Shown here: in pieces, positions 61,632-64,000 of the stretch
Layout: each line of letters begins with the position of its first letter
Numbering within the stretch: position 1 is the stretch's first letter
Position numbers and translations under genes: made by a program
The notes under the pieces: model-generated
What the model was told of the DNA's origin: nothing
What the model saw: the letters and a program-made list of their open reading frames with translations, nothing else
Database searches by the model: none
From: Casuarius casuarius
Lineage: Eukaryota; Chordata; Aves; Casuariiformes; Casuariidae
Direction: 5' to 3'
NCBI GenBank assembly: GCA_003342895.1
Contig: PTFA01000017.1
Location: 2,262,402 to 2,326,401, forward strand
Length of the DNA: 64,000 nucleotides

Positions 61632-62939
61632 AAGAGACTATAGAGGAATGTTACTCTTTATCCTTCTGATTTGAAAATGAGGACTGCAGAATTTTAAGGA
61701 CTCTAAATTACATTTGATATTACTGCTAAACAAAACCAAACCCCAGCCCTCTTCACACTCTGTCCATTTAAAAAAATGGCTTATCAGCCCATCTATCACT
61801 TTATCCCTCAGTGTCCTAATTCTGTTTATCAGTTTGTTTACAGAGAGAAGTTTTCTCACACATGCTAGATGAACAGAAATCCCTACCACAGACTCATGCA
61901 CAATAAAATCATAATCACCACAAAATTTACAAGGAGAGACACTGCCATAGCTAACTGTTTCATAACTAGATTTCACTTTAAATAAATGTCCAACTTTCTC
62001 TTGCACTTCTCCTGAAGCCTTCTAAATAAAAGATTTGGTTTTGTTAAATAAATGAACACAGTACATTTTGTAATGTGGCCTTTCCCTCAGCATTTGCTCA
62101 TCTCCTCACCAATTCGTATCATTCACTGATTTGCAATACCAAGTTCGAATGAATAAAATTCCACTGAGACACAAAATGGGTTAATTTCTAAGTAACAAAA
62201 AAGTCACTGAGGCTTTTAGAGAGACTGAGTTTTGTTTTAGCTGAAGATTTCTTACAGGAACACACTGACCCCACTCTCTCCCTCCCCTGCTGTTTCTCTC
62301 TAGCATGTCTAACATGTCTAAATTACTGCATTTATTATATTCCTTATCTTTGAATTGAATTTAACACAAAAGAAATTCATCACCATAAAATGAGTGCTTA
62401 ACTACTATTCTTTTTGCTTTTGTTTTACACTAGCAAGCATAAAAATAACAGGAAGATAAAAGGAAAAAAGAAACAAATGTGTAACTAGCCTATTTTCAAG
62501 ATCAAAAGCTGCAATGTGTTTATTGGACTATTTTCAGGGTCCCACAACACAAGGGTATCCTACTCTTGTGTTGGGACTGCCAGCTTCTAAGTCAATATTT
62601 ATTTCACGAAAGAAGGATTTTAATTTTTCCCCACAATGTACTCTGCTGTTCTGTCCTCTAAAGGTGTTAACACTGAACACCAAACAAGTGCTGTTACATT
62701 ATTTTGATCAAAACAATGGCTTCGATAACATCTAATACAGCATTGATATTGCTAATAGCTCAACTTTTCTCTCCAAACAATTGCTATTATCCTGAATACC
62801 ATCTTCTCACTTGCCTTCCTAGGAGAATCTTGAGTCTTCATTAGTCTTTCTCACACCCACCAGTCACAACTTGGTCCTAGCCTTCAGATCATAATCTAAG
62901 AGCAAAACAGAGCTTACAATCCAGGCCCAACTTTAGGAA

Positions 62940-63080
62940 TACTTTCCTTACTAAGGCGCAGGTTGGTCTGCGCCCAGTGTCCGGGCAACAAGACAGACAA
63001 ACAGAACCACGGCGGCTCCCAGAACTCCCTCCGAGGCTGGCAAATACGGGCAGCCGCTGGCCCAAGAAGCAGGGATGTGA
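62940..63080 (-). promoter_or_regulatory. Possible PPEF1 promoter / untranslated first exon (CpG-richer patch)
   Basis: CpG sites cluster here (ggcgc, tgcgcc, gtccggg, cacggcggc, tccgagg, tacggg, agccgc) in otherwise CpG-poor DNA. On the - strand a donor-like cctta/gtaagg lies at its lower edge (exon end at 62952). This is a positional guess, not a demonstrated promoter. Confidence 0.25.
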
Positions 63081-64000
63081 ATCATTCTCGTACCCCACTT
63101 TCAACCATTTAAGCTTTTCCCCCAAACATTCCCATTCTTCTCTTCACTTCCGTATGAGTTCTTGGACTTCTAGCACCTCCCTGAGCCAAGAAATAAAAAA
63201 GATAAGAGACATAGGAACACAAATTTTATGGCAATAGTAGTAAACGAAGCCTGAAATGTATACTCAAAACTTGGAGGAAAGCTTGTACAAGTATTTCCTA
63301 TCATTAAATCTCTGCTAAAGAAGCCACATCCGGCCATCAAAGAGCTATCCAGGGGAATAATCATCATCTTCAGTCCTGAATGTCTGCATCCTACTGCAAA
63401 CACAGCTAACATTCAAACTCCTATCCAATTTCCTGAAGGTTTCTCAGGTGGGTACAGCCAACTAACAAACACTAGCAGCCAACCTGCATTTCTGGACTTC
63501 AGAACAGCCACACCTAGCAAAGACTCCAGCAGAGGCCCCACCCAGGCCAGGCAAACTCGCTTACTGCCCTTCTGATGTGCCTAGAGAATAACGAACAAGT
63601 GGAACAACCCACGATGGAAAGAGCCAGTACCTCACCTGGGCAAGGACTCTTCACTGCTCCTAACTCCAGCAGCTCCAGCTAACTGGAGCATATCCAAAGA
63701 GAGAAGTCCTATCCCCTCCAGGTACGTCAGTTCAAGCCACGTCCTGCCCAGTGCAAACCCCTGCCTTCTTGAGCCAACTCGCATGAAAACACCAGGCAAA
63801 GACCATGAAGACCCACCATTGGGAAGAAGCTTGAAAAACAAGTATTTTAAACTATATTCATTTACCAAGGTGTCAGAAAAGGCTTCAGAGATGCACGGTA
63901 GCTAGCTGTATGAGAATCTGGGACATAATGCTGTGTTAGCATTCTGACTGCCAGACCACTGATTTAACTTTAAGAGAGAAGTGTCATGTTCATTTAAAAA

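Larger units (their letters stand above)
61305..64000. other. PPEF1 5' flank or first untranslated intron
   Basis: No coding sequence recognised on either strand. It holds the CCTTACT minisatellite at 61573-61631 and a CpG-richer patch at 62,940-63,080. If the acceptor at 61305-61306 is real, part of this is intron leading to an untranslated first exon. Confidence 0.6.

Overview
The window looks like a nuclear chromosome segment of a bird, or less likely another sauropsid. Three observations support this. It carries CR1 LINE retrotransposons, including one about 2.7 kb copy with the CR1-type 8-bp 3' tail. Its coding exons are spliced, with GT-AG introns that are short by mammalian standards. 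The two genes it contains are neighbours in the same tail-to-tail arrangement on human Xp22.13. The species cannot be named from this sequence alone.

Layout. Positions 1-25,819 (+ strand) hold the 3' half of PHKA2, the liver-type alpha regulatory subunit of phosphorylase kinase. Eighteen coding exons (1668-25819) splice in phase into about 738 residues and end in a CAAX box. The 5' half of the gene lies left of the window. An older CR1 piece sits at 1-436, an assembly gap at 2977-3031, and the large antisense CR1 lies in the intron between 16980 and 21513. Positions 25,820 to about 30,945 are PHKA2 3' UTR or downstream DNA, with three candidate poly(A) signals.

Positions of about 31,445-61,304 (- strand) hold what appears to be a complete PPEF1 (protein phosphatase with EF-hands). 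Sixteen coding exons (61176 down to 32285) sum to 2085 nt, that is 694 residues plus stop. The exons encode, in order, an MGC acylation-type N-terminus, an IQ motif, a split PPP phosphatase domain with all signature motifs, and C-terminal EF-hands. The first coding exon (61125-61176) is only 52 coding bases and lies 4.65 kb from the next exon. A strong-looking acceptor at 61305-61306 suggests at least one further untranslated 5' exon. A small CpG-rich patch at 62.94-63.08 kb is a possible promoter or first exon.

The two genes converge, with candidate poly(A) signals about 540 bp apart (30922 and 31471). Both products belong to calcium or calmodulin signalling: PHKA2 regulates glycogen breakdown, and PPEF1 is a calmodulin- and Ca-binding Ser/Thr phosphatase. 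Their adjacency is inherited synteny; I see no sign that they form a functional unit.

I found no tRNA, rRNA, CRISPR, viral insertion or unknown gene system. The more unusual points are a 97-residue exon that enlarges the insert inside the PPEF1 catalytic domain, the tiny acylation exon, the candidate PPEF1 5' structure, a CR1 reverse transcriptase frame that is long but has a damaged catalytic box, and several small tandem repeats.
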